Shown piece after piece: positions 8,476 through 17,174 of a stretch of DNA of 64,000 nucleotides. The notes below the pieces were generated by a model. That model was not told the origin of the DNA. It saw only the letters and a program-made list of their open reading frames with translations, and ran no database searches. Every line of letters starts with the position of its first letter. Position 1 is the first letter of the stretch. Source of the stretch: JAJDYQ01 sp965214035 (GTDB lineage Bacteria; Pseudomonadota; Gammaproteobacteria; JAJDYQ01); contig OZ243932.1 of assembly GCA_965214035.1 (NCBI GenBank), forward strand, positions 1-64,000, in the 5' to 3' direction. Position numbers and translations under genes: made by a program.

Positions 8476-10248
8476 GTGGTGACAAGGGATGAATTACTAA
8501 TCCGTCTTAAAGGCTATGAATGGACGGACTTCGAGTGCAAAAAGGCGCGACGTGTTGTCCCTAAAGATGCCTATTCAACCGTCAGTGCTTTTGCCAATAC
8601 ACAAGGCGGCTGGTTGCTGCTTGGCGTTTCCGAAATTGGTGGACAACTTGAAGTGACCGGAGTCGATCCTAAAGCATTCGATCGTGTACAGAATGATTTT
8701 CTTTCGGCTCTAAGGGGCGGCCAAAAGTTAAATCAGATGATTAGCGTTGAAGCAAATGTCTATGAAGTCGATGGCCGCAGGGTAATGGCTTTTCATATCC
8801 CCGAGTCTCCCAGGCATCAGAAGCCGGTTTACCTGAAAAATGACCCGCGCGAAACCTATGTGCGGCGCGCTGCCAGTGATGAGCGGGTGACAGATTCCGA
8901 GCTGCAACGGTTTTTACGTGATAGTTCAATGTGCCCATGGGATTCTGAAGTCGTCACTCAGATTGATGTCACTCGATGTTTCGATGATGAAACGGTTCGT
9001 TGGTATCGCGATCAATTTTATCGCAGAGAACCAGAGCAAAGTCGTATTAATAGCACAGTCGACTTCCTTCGGGAGTGGAACTTTATTGTTGAGCAAGATG
9101 ATAGGTTGCTACCAATGCGAGCCGCAATTCTGCTTTTTGGTACAGACCACGCAGTGCGCCAGTTATTGCCACGCCCCGTGTTGGATTATCAAAGGATTGA
9201 TACCCAATTCGAGAATTGGTCCAGCAAGAAGCGCTGGCACGACCGTTTGGTCTTTGAAGAGAACATTTTCAAGACGTGGCGCAGCCTGGTCAGCAAGTAC
9301 ATACGCTTAGCTGAGCATCCGTTCTCACTCGATCCCGCAACCCTGCGCCGAAACGACGATCCACCCGATTATGTTTCTTTCAGAGAAGCGGCCATCAATC
9401 TACTCATGCATCAGGACTATGGAGACTCCTTCCGGAAAGCCGCCATTAAATTTTTCACCGACAGGACTATTTTCTGGAATCCGGGGGATGCGTTTTATAC
9501 GGAATCCGAGCTACTTGACCCCAGTGAGAAAGAAGTCCGCAATCCATCCATCGTCAAGGCATTTCGCCGCATTGGTATGAGTGACCAGGCCGGTTCCGGC
9601 ATCCGGGCCATTTTTCGAAACTGGCGCGACCTGGGTCATGTGCCTCCAGAAATTATCAATGACAGGTCCAGAAAGTCATTTGAAATAGTGCTTGTCAAAC
9701 AGGCATTGATTACTGAAAAGCAAACGAACTTTTTACAAACCGTTGGCGTGAAGCTGACTGCAGAAGAAGCCGATGCCCTCGCCTTTGCGGCTGAACACGG
9801 CGTGATAAACCTTACCGAAATCCGAGGATTGGCGAATGTGCCAACATTGAAGGCTAAGAAGTTGGCTGATGCTTTAGTCGAACAACACCTGCTGGAAGCC
9901 ATTTCCGATACACACTTCCAGCTTGCTCCAGCCATGATGGCACGTTACAGCCGTGATCAGTTGATCGAGGACACTATCGGTGCTGCCCCCGAAGTCACCC
10001 CCGAAGTCACCCCCGAAGTCACCCCCGAAGTACGAAGGATGGTGTCAGTACTCGTTGGCGACATGAGCAGAGCCGAAATAATGGCCACTTTGGGGCTGAA
10101 AGACGAAAAGCACTTCCGGGAACATTATCAGCATAACGCGATCAGCGCAGGGCTCATCGAAATGACCATTCCAGATAAGCCTAGAAGTAGAAGCCAGAAA
10201 TACCGTCTGACCGCGTTGGGCGAAACTCTTTCGGAGGACCAAAAGTGA
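8476..10248 (+). CDS. AlbA_2 / COG2865 ATP-binding regulator-like protein in the BREX locus
   Basis: A 590-residue protein. An N-terminal AlbA_2 (Schlafen-like) domain covers about residues 10-130, with WTDFECKKA, AFANTQGGWLLLGVSE and the PVYLKNDPRETYVRR strand. A COG2865 central part follows (FREAAINLLMHQDYGD, GSGIRAIFRNW). The C-terminal region has winged-helix character after four PEVT repeats. GTG 8476 or 8479 lies directly after the brxC stop, and the end overlaps the next start as GTGA, so it is translated with the BREX genes. Such proteins occur as accessory factors in defence loci. Its activity here is unknown, and it may be a regulator or a nuclease-like effector. Confidence 0.7.
   Translation: MVTRDELLIRLKGYEWTDFECKKARRVVPKDAYSTVSAFANTQGGWLLLGVSEIGGQLEVTGVDPKAFDRVQNDFLSALRGGQKLNQMISVEANVYEVDGRRVMAFHIPESPRHQKPVYLKNDPRETYVRRAASDERVTDSELQRFLRDSSMCPWDSEVVTQIDVTRCFDDETVRWYRDQFYRREPEQSRINSTVDFLREWNFIVEQDDRLLPMRAAILLFGTDHAVRQLLPRPVLDYQRIDTQFENWSSKKRWHDRLVFEENIFKTWRSLVSKYIRLAEHPFSLDPATLRRNDDPPDYVSFREAAINLLMHQDYGDSFRKAAIKFFTDRTIFWNPGDAFYTESELLDPSEKEVRNPSIVKAFRRIGMSDQAGSGIRAIFRNWRDLGHVPPEIINDRSRKSFEIVLVKQALITEKQTNFLQTVGVKLTAEEADALAFAAEHGVINLTEIRGLANVPTLKAKKLADALVEQHLLEAISDTHFQLAPAMMARYSRDQLIEDTIGAAPEVTPEVTPEVTPEVRRMVSVLVGDMSRAEIMATLGLKDEKHFREHYQHNAISAGLIEMTIPDKPRSRSQKYRLTALGETLSEDQK
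9988..10032 (+). repeat. Tandem 12-bp repeat coding for PEVT units
   Basis: Almost four head-to-tail copies of CCCGAAGTCACC encode PEVT repeats in a linker of the AlbA_2 protein. The unit is a multiple of three, so copy-number change would alter linker length without breaking the frame. Confidence 0.85.
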
Positions 10249-11459
10249 CCACAACAGACAACCTGTTGGCTGATTCACCTGAGCAAGTACAGAAGCCTTC
10301 CGACCCGGTGACGTGTCTCGGCATGACTTTCGAGAACGACGAAGCCCGTCGCGCCTGGTTCACCGGGGAGTTGGCCAGGAAACTGCAAGAACCGGAGTTC
10401 CGCAAGATCGAAGGTTTCCCCCTTGGCCAGGACGAGGACATCCTGAATTTAAGCGACCCGCCCTACTACACTGCCTGCCCAAACCCCTGGATCGGTGATT
10501 TTATCGCCGAGTGGGAGACACAGAAACCCGCGCAACCCGAAGGCTACCATTACCACCGGGAACCCTTTGCGGCGGATGTGAGCGAGGGCAAGAACGACCC
10601 GATCTACAACGCGCATTCCTATCATACCAAGGTCCCGCACAAAGCCATCATGCGCTATATCCTGCACTACACGGAACCGGGCGATATCGTGTTTGACGGT
10701 TTCTGCGGAACCGGCATGACCGGAGTAGCGGCGCAGATGTGCGGCGACCGTGAAGTGGTCATGTCGCTCGGCTATCAGGTGAAGCCGGACGGGACTATTT
10801 TGCAGGAAGAAATAGACGAGGATGGAAAGAAGGCCTGGATGCCTTTTTCCAGGCTGGGCGTTCGACGGGCAGTGCTGAATGATCTTTCGCCTGCGGCGAC
10901 GTTTATCGCCTATAACTACAACACGCCAGTGGATGTGGTGGCATTTGAAAAAGAGGCCAGGCGTATCCTGCAAGAAGTCGAGGATGAATGCGGGTGGATG
11001 TATGAGACGACCCACACGGATGGGAAGACCAAAGGCCGGATTAATTATACGGTTTGGTCGGATGTGTTTGTGTGCCCGGAGTGTACTGGAGAGGTGGTCT
11101 TCTGGAATGAAGCGGTTGACGCGAAGAATGGAAAAGTACTCGACGATTTTCCGTGTCCACATTGTGGTGCATCCCTGACAAAACGAAATATGGACCGTGC
11201 TTGGGTTACATTTAATGACAGGTTTTTGGGAGAGACGATTCAGCAAGCCAAGCAGATACCTGCTTTGATCAATTATAGCGTTGGTGGAAAACGATATAAG
11301 AAGAAACCTGACGAGGTTGATTTCGCAATTTTAGAGAAGATATGGAACGAGGGATTAGACGTCTGGTTTCCGATCAACCGCATGATTGAGGGTCACGAAT
11401 CCAGGAGAAATGATCCGGTTGGTATTACGCATACTCACCACTTTTATTCGGGACTGTAA
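10245..11459 (+). pseudogene. pglX: PglX-like BREX DNA methyltransferase, truncated by IS256
   Basis: The first 400 or so residues of a COG1743-type adenine methyltransferase with a zinc ribbon. The catalytic SDPPYYTACPNPW motif (about residue 67) precedes the SAM-binding DGFCGTGMTG motif (about residue 148), the permuted order of this class. A zinc ribbon follows (CPECTGE...CPHCGAS). Full-length BREX methyltransferases of this type are roughly twice as long or more. The frame runs into the IS256 end at 11450 and stops ten bases later. GTG 10245 is the start, with GGAGG upstream, and it overlaps the preceding stop. BREX modification is probably lost. Confidence 0.8.
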
Positions 11460-12755
11460 ATATTTCTGTGTAAATCGCCGGTTAGACATAGTCAATCAGT
11501 CGGTCTTCAAACTCAATGATAAATCGGTTCAGCGCTCCCTTCCAGTTCCGGATCGGCATCGTCCATTTTTTTGACGCATCCCTGATCGCCAGGTAGACCA
11601 TCTTCCGGGCCGAATCGTCAGACGGAAACAGCTTGCGCTTATTGACGGCCTTGCGGACCACACTGTTCAGGGATTCAATGGCGTTGGTCGTATAAATCGC
11701 CTTACGAATGTCATCCGGATAACGGAATAGGGTGCTCAGGTTTTGTCAGTGCTGGCGCCAGGTACGACTGATAGGGGGATATTTCTCATCCCGGCGTTCA
11801 GCGAACCGCTCCAGCGCCAGCAGCGCCTCGTCCTCGGTGACCGACTGGTCGATCGGCTTTAAATCCGCCGCCACGGCTTTGTCGTCCTTCCAGACCACCT
11901 ATTTCATGGCATTGCGCACCCGGTGCACAATACAGAGCTGCACCTGCGTGTCCGGAAACACGTTGCTGATGGCATCGGGAAACCCCTTGAGCCCGTCCAC
12001 GCAGGCAATCAGAATGTCCTTCACCCCGCGGGTCTGCAACTCCGTGAGAATGGCCAGCCAGAACTTGGCCCCCTCATGCTCAGCCAGCCACAGACCCAGT
12101 AGCTCCTTGTGGCCCGACAGGTCCACCCCCAGGGCCAAGTAGATGGCTTTGTTGATAACCCGCTTGTCCTGGCGAATCTTCACCACGATACAATCCAGCT
12201 ACACAATCGGATACACGGCTTCCAGCGACCGGGACTGCCAGTCCGTCACGCGTTCAAGGGCCGCATCCGTGACCCGGGATATCCGTGTCGGGGAAATCTC
12301 CGCATCCTACATCTCCTTGAACGTGGCCACGACCTCACGGGGCGTCATGCCCTTGGCATACAAACTCAGGATTTTATCGTCCATGGAGGTAAAACGCCGC
12401 TGCCCCTTCTTCACCCGCTTCGGCTCGAAGCTGCCGTCCCGGTCACGCGGAGTCTCCAGTTCAAACTCACTCTCACCGGTGCTCAGTCGCTTGCTGCTGT
12501 AGCCGTTACGGTTGTTGGCATTCTCCGATTGTTCGTGGCGGGCGTAGCCCAAGTGGTCATCCAACTCGGCGTTCAGCGCCGCCTCCACCGTAACCTTGGT
12601 CAGCATCTGGCTGAACTCGTTCAGGTCTTCCTCGGTTTTAATGCTCTTCGCTACTTCACGTGCGAAGGCTTTCAGTTCTTGCTTTTTCATGATGCCTATC
12701 CTCATCTATAGTTAAGTTAATGATAGGCGGTTTACACAGTTTTTGTTACGGTCTC
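11450..12755 (-). mobile_element. IS256-family insertion sequence (inactive)
   Basis: The termini begin GGGACTGTAA on the left and, on the complement, GAGACCGTAA on the right. Both are followed by an AT-rich stretch and a shared CTGTGTAAAYCGCC core. The transposase is on the minus strand. The 8-9 bases flanking each side do not match. The left flank is the middle of pglX and the right flank is the 3' part of an unrelated gene. The element therefore marks a deletion, not a simple insertion. Confidence 0.85.
11482..12690 (-). pseudogene. IS256 transposase with four in-frame stop codons
   Basis: A full-length IS256-type transposase of about 400 codons without any frameshift. It opens MKKQELKAFAREVAK and includes the conserved LIACVDGLKGFPDAI, RKAIYTTNAIESLN and KWTMPIRNW blocks. 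It is interrupted by TAG at 12307-12309, 12199-12201 and 11899-11901 and by TGA at 11746-11748. From the family consensus these replace tyrosine three times (EM-Y-DA, PIV-Y-LDC, K-Y-V) and tryptophan once (H-W-QNL). ATG 12690 is preferred, with GAGG upstream. As read it cannot make transposase. Confidence 0.9.
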
Positions 12756-13076
12756 GGTATCCTTGGCATGGTGCCTGTCGAGCTAAAGATTGCGGACAAG
12801 TGGAGCGGACCCGAACTCTTCACAAAGCTGGAGAAACAGCTTTGCGGGGACTATATGCGGGATGTGAACTCGACCAATGGCATATATTTGCTCGTTCGTC
12901 GAAGTGAAAAAAACACATGGCAACATCCAGATTCTAATAGTCGCCTACCCTTCGAGAAACTGATCGCCGAACTTCAATGTTCTGCACGGGCTATCATTGC
13001 ATCGAACCCGGGGATCTCGAATATCGAGATCATTGGGATTGATCTAACCAAGCGCAAAAAATTCATGCAGAACTGA
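12756..13076 (+). pseudogene. C-terminal fragment of a nuclease-like protein, 5' deleted at IS256
   Basis: The frame emerges from the IS256 right end and continues GILGMVPVELKIADKW. It then has a QL..YMRD...GIYLLV pattern typical of PD-(D/E)XK-like C-terminal domains in large defence or DUF proteins; VPVELK supplies a candidate E-x-K pair. About 106 residues remain and there is no native start. It does not continue the pglX reading on the other side of the element, so part of at least two genes is missing. The exact family is not recognised. Confidence 0.55.
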
Positions 13077-13186
13077 GCGATATGGATTCTATATGTAAAA
13101 GTTCAGACTTAATCTGACATTGGCAAGCTAAATCCAGTGATTTGAAATGGGTCTGACCAAACAACAGAAAGAAGGTATCATCGTCC

Positions 13187-14224
13187 ATGGTCATACCGAA
13201 CAATGAGGGCAAGGTGTGCGATGCTGTTGTCAGAGTCCTTGAAAAGTGGACGGGTGAAACACGTGCGGACGTTCGTCATCCCGACAAGGGCGGAAGCGGT
13301 CCTCCCGTCGATATGCGTCTGAAACTCGGCACCCAAGAGTATGCAATCGAGCACACGCGAATCGAGTCCTACCAAAATCAGATCGGGACCGATGTCGTCG
13401 TAGACCGCATCATCCGCCATTTCAGGAAGAATATTCCGCACCCTTTCCCGAGCCCCGCGTACTACGAGCTGCAATTCCCAACCGACGTTTCCTTTCCCAA
13501 GGGAAAGGCCAAGCGCGACCGGGCCCTGGAGAACCTTGTCGGATGGGTTCTCGCAAATGAACAAATCCTGCGTGATCGAAACCCGGGCCGAATCCTCCCG
13601 GTGCACCCCTACATGGCCAACGATTCAATCAAGGGCGCCCCGCCAGGATTCGATTGCGAATTCAATTTGCTGCGATGGCCGATTGCGCAGTTCATACGAA
13701 AGAGACCAGGCACACTCTCGTTCAGGTTTATCCACCCGAACGATATTGAAAGCCCGCGTATGGGCAGACTGCAGCAGGCATTCTCCCGGAAGTGCCCCAA
13801 GCTTCAAGCATGCAAGACGGAAGGCGCCCGGACCGTTCTGGCACTAGAAAGCAGCTACTCTGATCTGATGAGCTTCGATTTCAGGGACAATCTGCTTCCT
13901 TCGTTGCTGACCGTGTGCACAAATGCGCCAGATGAGATATTCCTGCTGGAAACCTACACTGATCTCTGGCAAGTGTGGCTGATCAAGCGCGATGAAGGTC
14001 ATTGGCCCGGCACTGGTATGCCGGAAATGGGCCAATTTTACTACGACCCCGACACATCGCCATTACCGGGCATGCCCGAATGGCTGGAGAGTACACCGCA
14101 AGGGGTGCGCGACACCCTCAAACTGGACGATATGTATACACCGTTTCTATCAGGATGGGCCCCTGCCACCTTCGAGAAAGAAGAACTCGACGACCTTGCA
14201 AGCTCTTCTGCAGTGCAACCATGA
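13187..14224 (+). CDS. Unknown 345-residue protein in the defence island
   Basis: No family is recognised. Near the N-terminus the protein reads HPDKGGSGPPVDMRLKLGTQ followed by EYAIEHTRIES. This spacing of an Asp and a Glu in adjacent strands recalls PD-(D/E)XK-like nuclease cores, but the lysine is absent (IEHT), so the idea is weak. There are no membrane segments. ATG 13187 is used; an AGAAGG box lies about 12 bases upstream. It stands alone between the nuclease fragment and the relBE relic and may be a single-gene defence factor or a remnant of a larger system. Confidence 0.6.
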   Translation: MVIPNNEGKVCDAVVRVLEKWTGETRADVRHPDKGGSGPPVDMRLKLGTQEYAIEHTRIESYQNQIGTDVVVDRIIRHFRKNIPHPFPSPAYYELQFPTDVSFPKGKAKRDRALENLVGWVLANEQILRDRNPGRILPVHPYMANDSIKGAPPGFDCEFNLLRWPIAQFIRKRPGTLSFRFIHPNDIESPRMGRLQQAFSRKCPKLQACKTEGARTVLALESSYSDLMSFDFRDNLLPSLLTVCTNAPDEIFLLETYTDLWQVWLIKRDEGHWPGTGMPEMGQFYYDPDTSPLPGMPEWLESTPQGVRDTLKLDDMYTPFLSGWAPATFEKEELDDLASSSAVQP

Positions 14225-14300
14225 CTTGGTGGCCGCAGAGCGCACGGTGGACGTATCGAGGATACGGACTGTAGAGGCGACAAGCCAGATGCGGTAAAAG

Positions 14301-14535
14301 TTAGTGCCGCGCTATCTGCCTGTCGAGCTTGCGAAGCTGTTTTCTGGCCGTGTCGGTATACTCAATCGTCCAGGCCAAGGTCTTTCCTTACGTCAGCGCC
14401 CGAATGCACCTGTTCCTGTCCCTTGCGGACACGTTCCAATACGTCCGCGGCAAGGTAGTCCTACATCTCCTCAATGCCCGCCACCCGGTCCAGCGGGACC
14501 AAGCAGTCAATCAGGCCTTTATCGCACCCGCTCAA
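14301..14535 (-). pseudogene. RelB/RelE-type toxin-antitoxin relic
   Basis: Read leftwards, 14535-14362 gives an antitoxin tail: GLIDCLVPLDRVAGIEEM, an in-frame TAG at 14461-14463, then DYLAADVLERVRKG...DVRKDLGLDD and a stop. Overlapping it, 14378-14301 encodes WTIEYTDTARKQLRKLDRQI, the start of a RelE/ParE-type toxin, ended by TAA after 25 residues. Both peptides fit the families, but each is incomplete, so the module is dead. Confidence 0.6.
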
Positions 14536-14575
14536 TTACCCTCGACTCTGAGGCTGTGCTCCGGTACATCTACGA

Positions 14576-15202
14576 TTATATTTCATCAAATCTAACACCA
14601 TCAGAAGTGGCAGTAACCTTAACTCTGCCAGTGATACTCGGGTTCGAAAGTGCAGTTTCAGTAAATACTGGAACACAGGTGCCTCCTTCATTACGGGCCG
14701 AAGCAGTATAAAACGCATCAATATTTTCCTGCTTTGCTTTCTTTCCCAGACGCTGACAAAAAGGATATCCAGCTTCCGTCTGGCTAACTAAATCGGGGTA
14801 ATCATTTTCCCTCCCACGCAAGTCAGCCGTGATTCCCGAAAATTCACAATCAATCATACTGTAGTATCGGGAAGGATCACCTTCCTCGATTTTCAAGTGA
14901 AATACAATCTCCTGCTTACAAGTGGAAGCTTCAAGCGCTGAATAGTAGACGCCTGCCATTCCATCGCTGAATCGTGTCTCAGAAAACGGCTTGGGCCTGC
15001 CTGCTCGCCCACGGAATGAATTACTGACAATCTCTTCTGGAGTAAACTGGCCCCCTACCCTGGCAATCTCCGTTCTTGTTTCCTCAATACTTGCCGGGTC
15101 GATACCTCGTTTGAGCAGAACGGCATCAAGTGATTCCAGGTGTGTGGAGGCGAGTCTGTATACAGTCGATTGTCTATACCCGACAGGGCAATCATCGAGC
15201 AA
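14576..15202 (-). CDS. RES-domain toxin (ParT-like)
   Basis: A 208-residue RES-domain protein. It shows the arginine-led strand VYRLASTHLES, the RFSDGMAGVYYSALEASTCK-QE block with its conserved Y and E, and a late DAFYTASARNEGG segment. RES toxins paired with Xre antitoxins act on NAD+ or ADP-ribosylate a host enzyme, depending on the member. The antitoxin gene ends three bases upstream. No ATG is available before the core, so the TTG at 15202 is proposed as the start; this is the least secure point. Its position behind the Xre partner in one operon strongly supports the call. Confidence 0.75.
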   Translation of the reverse strand: MLDDCPVGYRQSTVYRLASTHLESLDAVLLKRGIDPASIEETRTEIARVGGQFTPEEIVSNSFRGRAGRPKPFSETRFSDGMAGVYYSALEASTCKQEIVFHLKIEEGDPSRYYSMIDCEFSGITADLRGRENDYPDLVSQTEAGYPFCQRLGKKAKQENIDAFYTASARNEGGTCVPVFTETALSNPSITGRVKVTATSDGVRFDEI

Positions 15203-15205
15203 TTC

Positions 15206-15790
15206 TCAAAGCCCCCTTTCATGTTCTACGAGATCCGCAATAACAAAAAGGTTTGACATATGCCCTTCCAGCATATAGTCGAATGCAGACTTGTCATTCA
15301 ATTCCGGCCGAGTCTTGTTAAGCCAGTTCAGTTCAGCCTCGACCGCCTCATTGAAAACCGAACCGAGTCCCAGGCTGATACGAAGGATATATGCGATCCT
15401 GTCTCTGAAATCCTGTGATAGAGGGATATGATTACCGGACAATACATGTCTGCCAGCCGCATCATGCGGCTCGTAACCCAGGAGAATCCTCTGATTTTCA
15501 GGTTCCAATTTCCAGCGCTGGCAAGTCTTTACATAGGCGTCCAGACTTCCACGCAGGCGTCCCCTTCCGGTATCTTTGCTGAGAGGCCCCAAGATAAAAT
15601 TTGGGTCGGTGACAGCAGACCTTCTCAACTGAAAATGCCTCTCTCCGAGGATAGATGTCTGGATTGAGCCACCACCCTGAGGACCCTGACAGAGTCTCTT
15701 TTGAGCAAATTGCATATCCTGCATATCCTGCATATTTATGACATCCCCCTTGAGGACTAGAGTGTCTAAAGTAGTGTTGTTCATCATCAT
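15206..15790 (-). CDS. Xre/MbcA/ParS-type antitoxin
   Basis: A 194-residue antitoxin of the Xre-RES class. The C-terminal half has the toxin-binding layout: RIAYILRISLGLGSVF, then NEAVEAELNWLNKTRPELN, then SAFDYMLEGHMSNLFVIADL. It would bind DNA and neutralise the RES toxin encoded next. The start region is ambiguous: three consecutive ATGs overlap the upstream stop, and a short repeat (MQDMQDMQ) lies at 15711-15738. The N-terminal 25 residues look unlike the family, so a later start is possible. Confidence 0.75.
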   Translation of the reverse strand: MMMNNTTLDTLVLKGDVINMQDMQDMQFAQKRLCQGPQGGGSIQTSILGERHFQLRRSAVTDPNFILGPLSKDTGRGRLRGSLDAYVKTCQRWKLEPENQRILLGYEPHDAAGRHVLSGNHIPLSQDFRDRIAYILRISLGLGSVFNEAVEAELNWLNKTRPELNDKSAFDYMLEGHMSNLFVIADLVEHERGL

Positions 15791-16539
15791 TCAAAATTCA
15801 ATTCCAACGCCGATGCACATTCTTCCGTGATATTCTTGACTCGCTTCATTTGCACGTCAAGCGTTTCGCCCGGAACGACTTCTTTCAACGTCACATCGTA
15901 AGTCAGAAATAACCCATCGGCCAGATATAGACTCTGTTCTAGCGAACAAAGAGCTTGCCAGGCTGCCTTATTCCCCGAGATCATGAAACGTGCTCCCGGA
16001 GTATACGATGCACCCAACTCATGAAATCTGGAATTCACTGCCGGAATTTCAAACTGCGCTAGATACTCCCTGGCCGTACTACCGGAGACTACACTTGCAT
16101 GCTCATGGCCTGACACCTGCACTTGGGTGATTTTCGAATTCGGAAATTTCTCGCAAAAACCTGCACCAATTGCATACAAAAGTCGTTCAATGATTTGATA
16201 ATCGCCGGGCAACGCCATCGGGAACTCGGCGAACAATTTATCAGAAGACATGGAAATCATGCTGTTGCCACCAAATATTTTATATTTCACAACCGCATCG
16301 CCCAGCGAATTGCCATGCAACACCTGGAGATCATTTAGATCAACTGTGAATTCCGGAGTAAGGGAACTATATATCAAATCATAAAAACGGGCCGGTATCT
16401 CACTCCGCTGAAAAATCGGCGGGTCGAAGACGGCGTTCAAAATAATTGTGACTCTTTCCGATCTTAGCTTGACCATTTCGGGTATATGTGCATCCAAACG
16501 CCAGAAGCGTAGCACCAACCTTCCTATATAGCAATTCAT
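15787..16539 (-). CDS. Unknown protein co-transcribed with the Xre-RES module; start made by an IS end
   Basis: A 250-residue protein with mixed alpha/beta character and no recognised domain. Its stop overlaps the antitoxin start, so it is the first gene of the same operon. The ATG at 16539 lies inside the copy of the ISNCY-type terminus at 16538-16580. The first codons (MNCYIGRLV) therefore come from a junction, and the original 5' end may be missing. It could be a third component of the toxin-antitoxin locus or an unrelated gene truncated by the insertion. Confidence 0.5.
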   Translation of the reverse strand: MNCYIGRLVLRFWRLDAHIPEMVKLRSERVTIILNAVFDPPIFQRSEIPARFYDLIYSSLTPEFTVDLNDLQVLHGNSLGDAVVKYKIFGGNSMISMSSDKLFAEFPMALPGDYQIIERLLYAIGAGFCEKFPNSKITQVQVSGHEHASVVSGSTAREYLAQFEIPAVNSRFHELGASYTPGARFMISGNKAAWQALCSLEQSLYLADGLFLTYDVTLKEVVPGETLDVQMKRVKNITEECASALELNFE

Positions 16540-16580
16540 TCATTTGCTATAAAACCGGACAAGTCTATTTGCTCTTAACA
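16538..16580 (+). repeat. Solo copy of the ISNCY-type element's right end
   Basis: Forty-three bases identical to 3761-3803, with no transposase nearby. It lies exactly between the truncated unknown gene (leftwards) and the truncated AAA/PD-(D/E)XK gene (rightwards), as expected from an IS-mediated deletion or incomplete element. Confidence 0.85.
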
Positions 16581-17174
16581 CCGATTATTGCGAGATCCCG
16601 GACAGATTCGTCACCCACTCCCGAGTGAATCGTCATCTCCCGCACTTGCACATAATCACATTGAAAATTTACTCTCCACTTTTGATATAGATAACATCAC
16701 CATTGATGCCCTGTTGTTCCAGACCGGTTATTTGACGATTACCGAAAAGGAATGGGATGGCGCCCAGACCTTCTATACATTGGATTATCCGAACTTCGAG
16801 GTACGCCAGAGTCTGAATCAGGGACTATTGGGCTATCTGGGCAGGCAGGGACGGCAAGTATCGGAGGATGGCAAGGCGCTGGCTCGTCTGCTGGTAGCCA
16901 ATGACTTTGATGGATTCAAGGAGCATCTGCAATCCTTCTTCGCCGGGATTCCGTATCAGTGGCAGTCCACCCACAGTCCGACAAGATATGAAACCTGGTA
17001 TGCCGGGATGTTATATGCCTGCTTTTGTACGATTGGTCTTACCCTTCGGGTAGAGGATTCCACCAGCCGGGGCAGGCAGATATGGTGGTATTGCATGAGG
17101 GTCAGGTATTCGTCTTTGAGTTCAAGATGTCAGATACAGACAGCAATTTTCAAGTCCTCGTGTTCAAAGGCTGA
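16581..17174 (+). pseudogene. AAA-ATPase / PD-(D/E)XK family protein, C-terminal fragment, frameshifted
   Basis: This is the C-terminal portion of the common AAA-ATPase-like plus DUF1703-type nuclease family. Matching segments are LLSTFDIDNITIDALLFQTG, NFEVRQSLNQGLL, DGFKEHLQSFFAGIPYQW and LRVEDSTSRGR, then in a shifted frame ADMVVLHEGQVFVFEFKM. EFKM supplies the nuclease E-x-K. One G is missing from the GGCAGG(G)CA run near 17076. The N-terminal ATPase half is lost at the IS end (16580), and the 3' end runs into hipA. It is non-functional. Confidence 0.7.

Noticed and set aside
12109..12711. A 200-codon plus-strand frame within the IS256 element
   Set aside because: It is antisense to the transposase and reflects its codon bias.
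14640..14665. A tRNA-like GGTTCGAA arm near 14642
   Set aside because: It lies inside the RES toxin coding sequence and no cloverleaf can be drawn around it.
15711..15738. Short tandem repeat (ATATCCTGC units) read as a possible CRISPR or regulatory repeat
   Set aside because: There are only about three nine-base units with no spacers; it is better explained as the MQD coding repeat at the antitoxin start.
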